NCBI RefSeq assembly: GCF_000368965.1
Contig: NZ_KB849780.1
Coordinates: forward strand, 744,145 to 808,144
Direction of reading: 5' to 3'
DNA length: 64,000 bases
DNA from: Acinetobacter calcoaceticus DSM 30006 = CIP 81.8
Lineage (GTDB): Bacteria; Pseudomonadota; Gammaproteobacteria; Pseudomonadales; Moraxellaceae
Part shown: positions 17,861 to 24,817 of the stretch, piece by piece
How positions within the stretch are numbered: position 1 is the stretch's first letter
How the letters are laid out: each line of letters opens with the position of its first letter
The notes under the pieces: model-generated
Database searches by the model: none
The model's input: only the letters and a program-made list of their open reading frames with translations
What the model was told of the DNA's origin: nothing
Program-made: the position numbers and the translations under genes

Positions 17861-17880
17861 ATGTACATAAATGTGTACAT
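17861..17880. repeat. Paired TGTACAT elements in the gap upstream of yrfG
   Basis: TGTACAT occurs twice, at 17862-17868 and 17874-17880, a 12-bp repeat distance. Each copy contains the palindrome TGTACA. This is the only distinct structure I see in the AT-rich 464-bp intergenic region 17715-18178. It may be an operator or chance. Confidence 0.3.
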
Positions 17881-18178
17881 AATATTATAGCTGGCATGGA
17901 CAGTAGTTAGTCTGGAATTGTACCGTGTAATTTTGCAGAAAAAAAAGAGTAATGACATGGTTTTGAGGAGAAAAGATTTTTCTTTTAGTTAAAGTAAAAA
18001 GGAATGGTTTGGATTTTATAAATTAGATATTTAAATCGTGCTGTACGTTTATGTGAACCATATTAAAGATCGTTATTTTTGCTTACATACGATACTTTTT
18101 GATAAACAATATATAAATTGAAGAATACTCAATTAGCGCTATATTGAAAATTATCCTAATAAGAATTTAGAGAAGGCA

Positions 18179-18493
18179 ATGAAAATTGGATTTATTGGAG
18201 GAGCCAATGATGGCATAGTCATTAATGCTGCTGATGGCCTCGATACTTATAAACTGGAATGGCATTATAAAGCTGAGAAACACTGTGAAAATCAAATAAA
18301 TGAAGATGAATGGCAGCCTAATTTAGGACTTAATGGTCCTGAATATGATTACTATAATTTATTAATCTTAAGAAAAAATAAAGAGGCTAAACTCTTCTAT
18401 GTGCTCACCAGTATGGAGAAGGAAGAAATAGCAAATAAAATCAATGAATATTGGGAGTATTCAACCTCTGTTGGTTATGATTTTGATGACTAG
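18179..18493 (+). CDS. Hypothetical protein, 104 residues
   Basis: I do not recognise this protein. It is acidic and soluble-looking, with an N-terminal MKIGFIGGANDG strand-turn and many aromatic and acidic residues (EWQPNLGLNGPEYDYYN near residue 42). It has no signal peptide or membrane segment. A strong ribosome site AGAAGG ends 2 nt before the start region, supporting expression. The size, acidity and isolation resemble orphan immunity-type proteins, but no partner toxin is present, so this is speculation. Its TAG stop shares the palindrome CTAG (18490-18493) with the stop of the converging acetyltransferase gene. Confidence 0.65.
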   Translation: MKIGFIGGANDGIVINAADGLDTYKLEWHYKAEKHCENQINEDEWQPNLGLNGPEYDYYNLLILRKNKEAKLFYVLTSMEKEEIANKINEYWEYSTSVGYDFDD

Positions 18494-19023
18494 GTTTTTC
18501 TTTCACAAGATATTTCATAAAGAACATGCGCTCTTAATTGGTGATGGAGAGGGACTTTCGGGTGATCGAAATTTTTCACTCTCTGCATTCCGAGTCTTGC
18601 CATTACAGCTTGAGATGGTTTATTAAGAGTAGCTGTGAACGAAACGATTTTATCTAAATTGAGTACATTAAAAGCATAGTCTAAAACTGCTTTTGCTCCT
18701 TCGGTAGCGTAACCTTGTTTCCAGAATTCTTTTGCAAGTCTCCAACCAATTTCGACACATGGACAAAAATCAAATTGCTCAGGTTGGTTGTGTAAACCAA
18801 TAAACCCGATAAATTGATGGCTTTCTTTTAATTCTACTGCCCAAAAGCCCCAACCATTTTCATCAATGAGACGTGAAATTTTTTGGATTAAGTTAAGACT
18901 TTCTTGAGGTGTTAGAAGGCTTGGGAAAAATTGCATGACGTCTTGATCTAGGCCCATTTTGATAAAAGGTTCAAAGTCACTTTCTTTCCATTGTCTTAGG
19001 ATTAGATGTTCAGTTTCAATCAT
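18490..19023 (-). CDS. GNAT-family N-acetyltransferase, RimJ/RimL type
   Basis: The 177-residue protein has the RimL-like GNAT pattern: an opening TEHLILRQWKESDFEPF, a mid-domain WAVELKESHQFIGFIGLH, and the acetyl-CoA-binding region WRLAKEFWKQGYATEGAKA near residue 95. The C-terminal block NKPSQAVMARLGMQ follows. It probably acetylates a protein N terminus or a small amine; the substrate cannot be predicted. It converges with the 104-residue hypothetical gene, and the two stop codons overlap completely. Confidence 0.85.
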   Translation of the reverse strand: MIETEHLILRQWKESDFEPFIKMGLDQDVMQFFPSLLTPQESLNLIQKISRLIDENGWGFWAVELKESHQFIGFIGLHNQPEQFDFCPCVEIGWRLAKEFWKQGYATEGAKAVLDYAFNVLNLDKIVSFTATLNKPSQAVMARLGMQRVKNFDHPKVPLHHQLRAHVLYEISCERKT

Positions 19024-19095
19024 AGAATAACTCTTTAATAAACGATAACTTTTTCATAAGAAGGTTAAAGCGGTTTCTGCACAATCTTCTGTAAA

Positions 19096-19304
19096 ATGAT
19101 TTTGGAATATAGCCCTATTCATCATAAAGAGAGGATTGATATCCCATGCACAATTTTATGTGGAGAATTTGAACTCGAAGAGTTGAAATGGCAAAGCCAA
19201 AACTATTTTGAAAGTAAAAAAGATCAAGAACAGGGGGAGTATCTTTTACACTTATTCCTCACATTAATCACTATACGATTTTAGAGTATTATTTTAGGCA
19301 TTAA
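19096..19304 (+). pseudogene. C-terminal remnant of an alpha/beta hydrolase, frameshifted
   Basis: About 65 codons look like the C-terminal end of an alpha/beta hydrolase: YSPIHHKERIDIPCTILCGE, with the catalytic-acid region typical of the family. In a shifted frame, NHYTILEYYFRH follows, containing the catalytic histidine (19266-19304). The frame that starts at 19096 runs off into unrelated residues after about 19250 and stops at 19284. So a frameshift lies near 19245-19268, and the N-terminal two thirds, including the nucleophile elbow, are missing. This is a decayed gene. Recognition rests on a short motif and is moderate. Confidence 0.5.
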
Positions 19305-19372
19305 GTATTTGAAAAATAATATATGCCATATTGTTTTATAAAACTCTTAACTTAAGCTGATCATAAAATAAC

Positions 19373-19388
19373 TGTGAGATAAATCACA
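19373..19388. promoter_or_regulatory. Perfect CRP/Vfr-type palindrome
   Basis: The sequence TGTGA (19373-19377), a 6-nt spacer and TCACA (19384-19388) form the canonical CRP half-sites with the correct spacing. The centre lies about 80 bp upstream of the estimated start of the candidate small RNA, within the range of class I CRP activation. CRP/Vfr family regulators are known in Acinetobacter; occupancy here is inference. Confidence 0.55.
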
Positions 19389-19424
19389 ACTTACCCTGAT
19401 TTTTACAGAAAGTGCGAGTTGTTC

Positions 19425-19453
19425 TTGACCTGAATATAGAACTTAATTAGATT
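19425..19453 (+). promoter_or_regulatory. Sigma-70 promoter of a candidate small RNA
   Basis: The -35 box TTGACC (19425-19430) and the -10 box TAGATT (19448-19453) are separated by exactly 17 bp. No open reading frame with a ribosome site follows before the terminator at 19515-19549, which suggests a non-coding transcript. Confidence 0.5.
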
Positions 19454-19459
19454 AAAAAG

Positions 19460-19549
19460 ATAGTGCTTTCTCACTAAACGACAAAATGTTTAGCTGTTGT
19501 TTAGATGAGTTTTTAAGTCCGTAGCTTCCCAAGATACGGACTTTTTTAT
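19460..19549 (+). ncRNA. Candidate intergenic small RNA (~90 nt)
   Basis: A promoter at 19425-19453 is followed about 90 nt later by a clear intrinsic terminator: stem AAGTCCGTA (19515-19523) / TACGGACTT (19535-19543), then a T run. Within the transcript a second hairpin CTAAAC / GTTTAG (19474-19479 and 19488-19493) is visible. The terminator's 11-nt loop contains CTTCCC, a C-rich segment of the kind small RNAs use to pair with ribosome-binding sites. A perfect CRP-type site lies upstream. No coding potential is seen. The start is estimated from the promoter and the existence of the RNA is inferred. Confidence 0.5.
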
Positions 19550-19790
19550 TTTTTAATTAAAAGTAAAATATAATATTTGTTTATTCTAATTCTAGAACTT
19601 ATTTAGAATCTATGGGTTTTAAATGTGTGCTTATAAAATCATTTAATAATAAAATTTATGTAAAACATAATTTAAAAAAATCTTCATCAATCTGTAATAT
19701 CTCTTGGTTAAAGTAAAAGCAGACAAACAAAAAAGAGAAAACTATAACGAATAATTAAATAATAGATAGTGTTCTTACGTGGATAGATTT

Positions 19791-19818
19791 AGTCGGCTCA
19801 TATGGGTTGGCTTTTTTA
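19791..19818 (+). terminator. Terminator-like hairpin before the DUF6527 gene
   Basis: Arms 19791-19799 and 19804-19812 form nine pairs if G-U wobbles are allowed, with an ATAT loop followed by six or seven T residues. It sits 18 nt before the next start codon, so it would cut off upstream transcription or act as a leader attenuator. The region 19550-19790 has no other feature that I can support. Confidence 0.4.
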
Positions 19819-19835
19819 TTTAAAAAGGAGCCTTT

Positions 19836-20114
19836 ATGAAAGTACAATATTTTGAGGGTGGGATGTATGTACATATGTGTCCGGCTTGTGGGCATTTCCA
19901 CTATATTCCGGTAGAGCACCCCTTTTCTAATGGGAATCAGTGGTTCTTTAACGGTAGCCTTGAAAAACCAACATTTAATCCGAGCATAAGTATCATTGGG
20001 CGTTGTCATTACTTTATAGAAGAAGGTTTTATTGAATACTCTCTTAATTGTAAACATCATTTAGCGGGCCAGAAATTGGAATTGCCTGAACTAAAAATCA
20101 AGAATAATTTGTAA
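19836..20114 (+). CDS. DUF6527-family protein, phage-type orphan
   Basis: The 92-residue protein resembles the DUF6527 family common in phages. It has a zinc-ribbon-like CPACGHFHYIPV near residue 15, the tryptophan-rich WFFNGSLEKPTFNPSI segment near residue 37, the RCHYFIEEGFIEY strand pair, and a second Cys-His cluster CKHHLAGQ near residue 75. Its function is unknown. A strong ribosome site (GGAG in AAAAAGGAGCCTTT) precedes the ATG. No other phage genes are adjacent, so it is probably a leftover or a mobile single gene. Family recognition is from the motif pattern. Confidence 0.65.
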   Translation: MKVQYFEGGMYVHMCPACGHFHYIPVEHPFSNGNQWFFNGSLEKPTFNPSISIIGRCHYFIEEGFIEYSLNCKHHLAGQKLELPELKIKNNL

Positions 20115-20277
20115 TTGGATAATATATTTATTTTTTATTTGTATTTTTTTGAAGTAATATTTTTTTACGTATTTGATACTGAACCTTTATAGTTAAAAAA
20201 TTTGTAAATCTCTTCTGGTTGCTGATTTATTTAAAGTCTGAAATAATTTTTATAAATAATTGTTTTATTATGTGTTT

Positions 20278-20391
20278 ATGGATATCTGGAAATTTTTTCG
20301 AAGTTTTAATACAGTTGGTACCTATCTTGTACTTTCTACTTTTATATTATTGGTAATGATTATATATTTTTATATTGTAGATCCTTCTTGA
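20278..20391 (+). CDS. Possible 37-residue single-pass membrane peptide
   Basis: An ATG frame encodes 37 residues with a basic N-terminal WKFFRSFN segment followed by about 20 hydrophobic residues (LVLSTFILLVMIIYFYIV) and a short DPS tail. This is the composition of a small single-pass membrane protein. No convincing ribosome-binding site precedes it, and AT-rich DNA can produce such frames by chance. Confidence is low. Confidence 0.25.
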   Translation: MDIWKFFRSFNTVGTYLVLSTFILLVMIIYFYIVDPS

Positions 20392-20431
20392 AACTTTATA
20401 GGCAAGAATAATAATTAATCTTTAAACGTAA

Positions 20432-20620
20432 ACCTATAAAGTTCTAAATGGAACATCGATGGCTACGCCACATGTTGCAGGTGTCGTTGCTGAAATACTG
20501 CAAAGTACCCCCACTGCGACACCACAAACCATCTCTACTAATCTTTTAAATCAAGCAAGTAGTAATGTGGTAAAAAATCCATCTGGTAGTCCAAATCGTT
20601 TGTTGTATAAATCTCCTTAA
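20432..20620 (+). pseudogene. C-terminal fragment of a subtilisin-family (S8) serine protease
   Basis: The frame reads LNGTSMATPHVAGVVAEI from about 20447, which is the diagnostic S8 motif around the catalytic serine. About 40 more residues follow, ending NRLLYKSP and a TAA at 20618. An in-frame stop lies just upstream (20429) and there is no sign of the catalytic aspartate and histidine regions, so only about the last 60 codons of a protease gene remain. A bidirectional terminator follows, which may be the original one of that gene. The gap 20115-20431 has otherwise only the small frame at 20278. Confidence 0.75.
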
Positions 20621-20644
20621 TAAAAAATTTAATCTGTAGATCGT

Positions 20645-20669
20645 AAAAAGGTCCCGAAGGACCTTTTTT
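20645..20669. terminator. Bidirectional terminator between the S8 remnant and sulP
   Basis: The stem AAAAAGGTCC (20645-20654) / GGACCTTTTT (20659-20668) has a CGAA loop. A and T runs on both sides let it work on either strand. It overlaps the stop codon of the minus-strand SulP gene. Confidence 0.88.
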
Positions 20670-22122
20670 AAATTTTAGCGTGAGTACCATATTTATCAAT
20701 CATGATTGAACTGGCTTCATTTAAGCCGCGTACAGTAACTTTTATGCCATTTTTTTGAAATTTATTGATAGCCGAATCAAGCATTGCTACTGAAGTTACA
20801 TCCCAAATATGTGAGTGTGTAAGATCTATAATGACTTCTTTTATATCTTCCTTAAAGTTAAACCCTTGCATGAATTTTTCAGAAGAACTAAAAAATATTT
20901 GTCCTCTTAAATCATACAAACGCGTTTCACCTTCAAAGGATGTATTTACATGAATATCATTTTCAAGTTTATTGGCTAAGAATAACGCGGAAAGTAAAAC
21001 ACCGGTTAATACACCTAGTGCTAGGTTATGGGTAGCCACAACAACAATGACAGTTGCAATCATAACAACATTGCTACTTTTAGGATTCGATTTAAAGTGA
21101 ATCAGCGACTTCCATTCAAAAGTACTGATTGACACCATAATCATGACAGCAACAAGAGCTGCCATAGGAATTACTTTTAGCCAAGCACTTAAGAATACAA
21201 CTAAAATCAGTAAAAATATGCCTGCACAAAAAGTAGATAAGCGTGTACGACCACCAGATTTTACATTAATCATGGATTGACCAATCATGGCACAACCAGC
21301 CATTCCTCCCATAAAGCCTGAGGCAATATTGGCAATCCCTTGACCTTTACACTCTTGAAACTTATCGCTTGGTGTATCCGTCATTTCATCAACAATTGTT
21401 GCTGTCATCATTGACTCAAGTAAACCAACAGCAGCAAGGGCTAATGAATAGGGAAGAATAATAAGCAGTGTTTCTAAATTAAAAGGAATATCTGGAATTA
21501 AAAATATAGGTAAGGTATCTGGTAATGATCCCATATCACCAACCGTTCGAACATCAATACCTAGAAAAATGGCGAGTAGTGTAATGACGACAATACAAAT
21601 AAGTGGGGAAGGAAAGAACCTTCCAATTTTGGGTATATAGGGGAATAGGTAAATAATTGCTAAACCAATTGCTACCAATAAGTAGACATGCCACGTCACG
21701 TTTACCAATTCTGGTAGTTGAGCCATAAAAATGAGTATAGCTAGGGCATTAACAAACCCAATAACGACTGATTTGGAAACAAAACGCATGAGTTTAGCGA
21801 GTTTGAAGTATCCAGCTAAAATCTGTATGCCACCGGTTAAAATAGTGGCTGCAAATAAATATTGAAGCCCATGGTCCTTTACAAGTGTAGTCATAACTAG
21901 AGCCATGGCACCTGTAGCCGCCGAAATCATAGCGGGACGCCCGCCTACAAATGAAATAATGACTGCAATACAAAAAGACGCATATAACCCAACTTTCGGG
22001 TCTACACCCGCAATAATTGAAAATGCAATTGCTTCAGGAATTAAAGCAAGACCAACAACGAGACCGGAAAGAATATCTGCACGGACATTAGAGAACCATT
22101 GTTCTCGGACATTCGTTAACAT
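20668..22122 (-). CDS. SulP-family inorganic anion transporter with STAS domain
   Basis: This 484-residue protein is a SulP/SLC26-type permease for sulfate, bicarbonate or a dicarboxylate. It has the opening [35 protein letters not shown], which forms the first membrane helices and conserved anion site. About 12-14 hydrophobic segments run to residue 385, then a cytoplasmic STAS domain from about 395 with [18 protein letters not shown]. No metabolic gene sits beside it to define the anion. Bicarbonate or sulfate are the likeliest, as inference. No clear ribosome site precedes the ATG at 22122. Confidence 0.88.
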   Translation of the reverse strand: MLTNVREQWFSNVRADILSGLVVGLALIPEAIAFSIIAGVDPKVGLYASFCIAVIISFVGGRPAMISAATGAMALVMTTLVKDHGLQYLFAATILTGGIQILAGYFKLAKLMRFVSKSVVIGFVNALAILIFMAQLPELVNVTWHVYLLVAIGLAIIYLFPYIPKIGRFFPSPLICIVVITLLAIFLGIDVRTVGDMGSLPDTLPIFLIPDIPFNLETLLIILPYSLALAAVGLLESMMTATIVDEMTDTPSDKFQECKGQGIANIASGFMGGMAGCAMIGQSMINVKSGGRTRLSTFCAGIFLLILVVFLSAWLKVIPMAALVAVMIMVSISTFEWKSLIHFKSNPKSSNVVMIATVIVVVATHNLALGVLTGVLLSALFLANKLENDIHVNTSFEGETRLYDLRGQIFFSSSEKFMQGFNFKEDIKEVIIDLTHSHIWDVTSVAMLDSAINKFQKNGIKVTVRGLNEASSIMIDKYGTHAKI

Positions 22123-22733
22123 GAGGGGGATAGCCTATAGTTCTAAATTTTGAAAAGGCTAGTGAAGTGATATATCAACACAAGCGACTACACCACATCA
22201 CTAAACAATGATGAGTTATTTACAATGAATAAGGGTAAATAAACTTAAGGTGGCGTAAGTGTCATGGTAATAGAGAATTTGAGGCTTTAAAAAGTGGCCG
22301 AAGAATAGCATAAGTTTTTAAGGTTGACTAACCTGAGCTTAGGAAGTTTGCATAGCAAAAACCTTATAATTGAATGCTTTTCATCATTGGGGTTATGAAA
22401 TTTTTTAAGAAAGGATACTGATCTGCATTTATGGTTAATAGCGATATTGTGCTAACTTTAGAAGACCATTTCAAAAAACATTAAGATATAAAATTAATTG
22501 AGCATGTATAAAAATAGATCAAAATTAGCTTTAAGTTACTCATCTTAAAAAGACTTTGTAAGATTGTTTATCCATTTTTAATAGCTACTTTTATGCAACA
22601 GAGCCTTTCAGAAATTTAGATTTTAATAGATTCGTTATTCATCATAATACAAATCATATAGAGAACTCGTACAAACCCTTGATTAACGGTTTAAAAATTC
22701 TCGGAAAATTTTGACAATTTATAAGGTGGACAT
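22123..22733. other. 611-bp intergenic region between sulP and gdhB
   Basis: This divergent AT-rich region must hold the promoters of sulP and gdhB. I see no open reading frame, repeat or terminator in it that I can support. A short inverted repeat (CATCA / TGATG, near 22196-22213) lies in the sulP-proximal part. A ribosome site AAGGTGG precedes the gdhB ATG at the right end. Confidence 0.5.
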
Positions 22734-24176
22734 ATGAATAAACATTTATTGGCTAAAATTACTTTATTAGGTGCTGCTCAGCTAGTTACGCTCAATTCAG
22801 CATTTGCTGATGTCCCTCTTACTCCATCTCAATTTGCTAAAGCGAAAACAGAAAGCTTTGACAAGAAAGTTCTTATATCTAATTTAAATAAGCCACATGC
22901 TTTGTTGTGGGGGCCTGATAATCAAATTTGGTTAACGGAGCGGGCAACAGGTAAGATTCTAAGAGTTAATCCAGAGGCGGGCAGTGTAAAAACAGTTTTT
23001 CAGGTTCCTGAGATTGTAAATGATGCTGATGGACAAAACGGTTTATTGGGTTTTGCCTTTCATCCTGACTTTAAAAATAATCCTTATATCTATGTTTCAG
23101 GTACATTTAAAAATCCGAAATCTACAGATAAAGAATTACCGAATCAAACTATTATCCGTCGATATACCTATAACAAAGCAACAGATACTCTTGAGAAACC
23201 AGTAGATTTATTGGCAGGATTACCTTCATCGAAAGACCATCAGTCGGGTCGCCTTGTCATTGGTCCAGACCAAAAGATTTACTATACGATTGGTGATCAG
23301 GGACGTAACCAGCTTGCTTATTTATTCTTACCAAATCAGGCACAACATACGCCGACTCAACAGGAACTGAGCGGAAAAGACTATCATACCTATATGGGTA
23401 AAGTATTACGCTTAAATCTGGATGGAAGTATTCCAAAAGATAATCCAAGCTTTAACGGTGTAATTAGTCATATTTATACGCTCGGTCATCGTAATCCACA
23501 GGGCTTGGCATTTACTCCAAATGGTAAACTATTGCAATCTGAACAAGGTCCAAACTCTGATGATGAAATTAATCTCATTGTTAAAGGTGGCAACTATGGC
23601 TGGCCAAATGTAGCGGGTTATAAAGATGACAGTGGTTATGCCTATGCAAATTATTCGGCAGCAACCAATAAGTCACAAATTAAAGATTTAGGGCAAAATG
23701 GAGTAAAAGTAGCGGCAGGTGTACCTGTGATGAAAGAGTCTGAATGGACTGGTAAAAACTTTGTACCGCCGTTAAAAACTTTATATACCGTCCAAGATAC
23801 CTATAACTATAATGACCCAACCTGTGGGGATATGACCTACATTTGCTGGCCAACAGTTGCACCGTCATCTGCTTATGTCTATAAGGGCGGCAAAAAAGCA
23901 ATTTCTGGTTGGGAAAATACATTATTGGTTCCATCTTTAAAGCGTGGTGTTATTTTCCGTATTAAGCTAGATCCAACTTACAGTGCTACTTATGATGATG
24001 CTGTGCCGATGTTTAAGAGCAACAATCGTTATCGTGACGTGATTGCAAGTCCAGATGGGAATGTTTTATATGTATTGACTGATACTTCCGGAAATGTCCA
24101 AAAAGATGATGGTTCTGTAACGAATACATTAGAAAATCCAGGATCTCTGATTAGATTTACATATAAAGCTCAGTAA
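22734..24176 (+). CDS. gdhB: Soluble PQQ-dependent glucose dehydrogenase GdhB
   Basis: GdhB oxidises glucose and other aldoses to lactones in the periplasm, using PQQ and calcium. It is the enzyme used in glucose test strips. The 480-residue precursor has a signal peptide of about 25 residues, with mature start DVPLTPSQF as in the A. calcoaceticus enzyme. It is a six-bladed propeller with DGQNGLLG, the catalytic aspartate-histidine pair in KDHQSGRLVIG, GHRNPQGLAF with the PQQ-binding arginine, and KRGVIFRIKL near the C terminus. It is a single-gene unit with its own terminator. It is also one of the loci of the Oxford typing scheme for A. baumannii, together with recA in this window. Confidence 0.96.
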   Translation: MNKHLLAKITLLGAAQLVTLNSAFADVPLTPSQFAKAKTESFDKKVLISNLNKPHALLWGPDNQIWLTERATGKILRVNPEAGSVKTVFQVPEIVNDADGQNGLLGFAFHPDFKNNPYIYVSGTFKNPKSTDKELPNQTIIRRYTYNKATDTLEKPVDLLAGLPSSKDHQSGRLVIGPDQKIYYTIGDQGRNQLAYLFLPNQAQHTPTQQELSGKDYHTYMGKVLRLNLDGSIPKDNPSFNGVISHIYTLGHRNPQGLAFTPNGKLLQSEQGPNSDDEINLIVKGGNYGWPNVAGYKDDSGYAYANYSAATNKSQIKDLGQNGVKVAAGVPVMKESEWTGKNFVPPLKTLYTVQDTYNYNDPTCGDMTYICWPTVAPSSAYVYKGGKKAISGWENTLLVPSLKRGVIFRIKLDPTYSATYDDAVPMFKSNNRYRDVIASPDGNVLYVLTDTSGNVQKDDGSVTNTLENPGSLIRFTYKAQ

Positions 24177-24187
24177 AACAGGCTATT

Positions 24188-24219
24188 AAAAAACCGATCT
24201 ATATAAGATCGGTTTTTTT
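24188..24219 (+). terminator. Terminator after gdhB
   Basis: The stem AACCGATCT (24192-24200) / AGATCGGTT (24206-24214) with an ATATA loop is followed by a T run. An A run on the left lets it also serve the converging universal stress gene. Confidence 0.9.
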
Positions 24220-24233
24220 CAGCTTAAGAAAAA

Positions 24234-24677
24234 CTATTCAGTTACGACTAATACCGGTAAATGAATTTCTCCTAAAAGAGCTTGAGTCACACTTCCTAAG
24301 AAGAACTTTTTAAACCCTTTTCGACCATGAGAGCCAATGACTAACAAGTCTGCTTTGAGCTCGGTCGCTGCTTTAATAATTTCTGTGTGAATTGTTTGAC
24401 CTTCAACAATTTTTGTTTCAACAGAAATTCCATGCTGGCTAAATTGTTCTTTCGCTTGGTCTAAAATACCCTGAATTGATGCTCTAGCTTTATTAAAATA
24501 ATCCTGTGCTAATTCTGTACTATCAATGAATTCTACAGAAATAAAAGGATCTATAGTAAGCGCATATACTAGAGTCACTTTACTACCAAAGGCCTTAGCA
24601 AGTGCTGCTGCATGATTAACAGCAATGAGTGAAGTAGGAGAACCATCGACTGGAACCAAGATATGGTGATAACTCAT
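24234..24677 (-). CDS. Universal stress protein, UspA family
   Basis: The 147-residue protein has the Usp fold: HILVPVDGSPTS at the N terminus, LAKAFGSKVTLVYAL near residue 28, and the ATP-binding signature GSHGRKGFKKFFLGSVTQ near residue 117. The C-terminal strand is LPVLVVTE. ATP-binding Usp proteins promote survival under stress and starvation; the specific role here is unknown. It stands alone between gdhB and a c-di-GMP gene. A ribosome site (AAGGAGC) precedes the start. Confidence 0.93.
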   Translation of the reverse strand: MSYHHILVPVDGSPTSLIAVNHAAALAKAFGSKVTLVYALTIDPFISVEFIDSTELAQDYFNKARASIQGILDQAKEQFSQHGISVETKIVEGQTIHTEIIKAATELKADLLVIGSHGRKGFKKFFLGSVTQALLGEIHLPVLVVTE

Positions 24678-24817
24678 ATATTGCTCCTTATTGTCCTATG
24701 ACAATGTATGGTGCCAAAACACCGATTTATTATCTTTATGCTTATATTATGAACAATTTTTAAAAATTTATTGTTTATTTTTAGTATGAATAGAGGCGAG
24801 AAAGTTTATTAAAGATT

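Noticed and set aside
17715..20667. Complete genomic island or prophage
   Set aside because: Only fragments and a single phage-type gene are present; no integrase, tRNA target or flanking direct repeats were seen.
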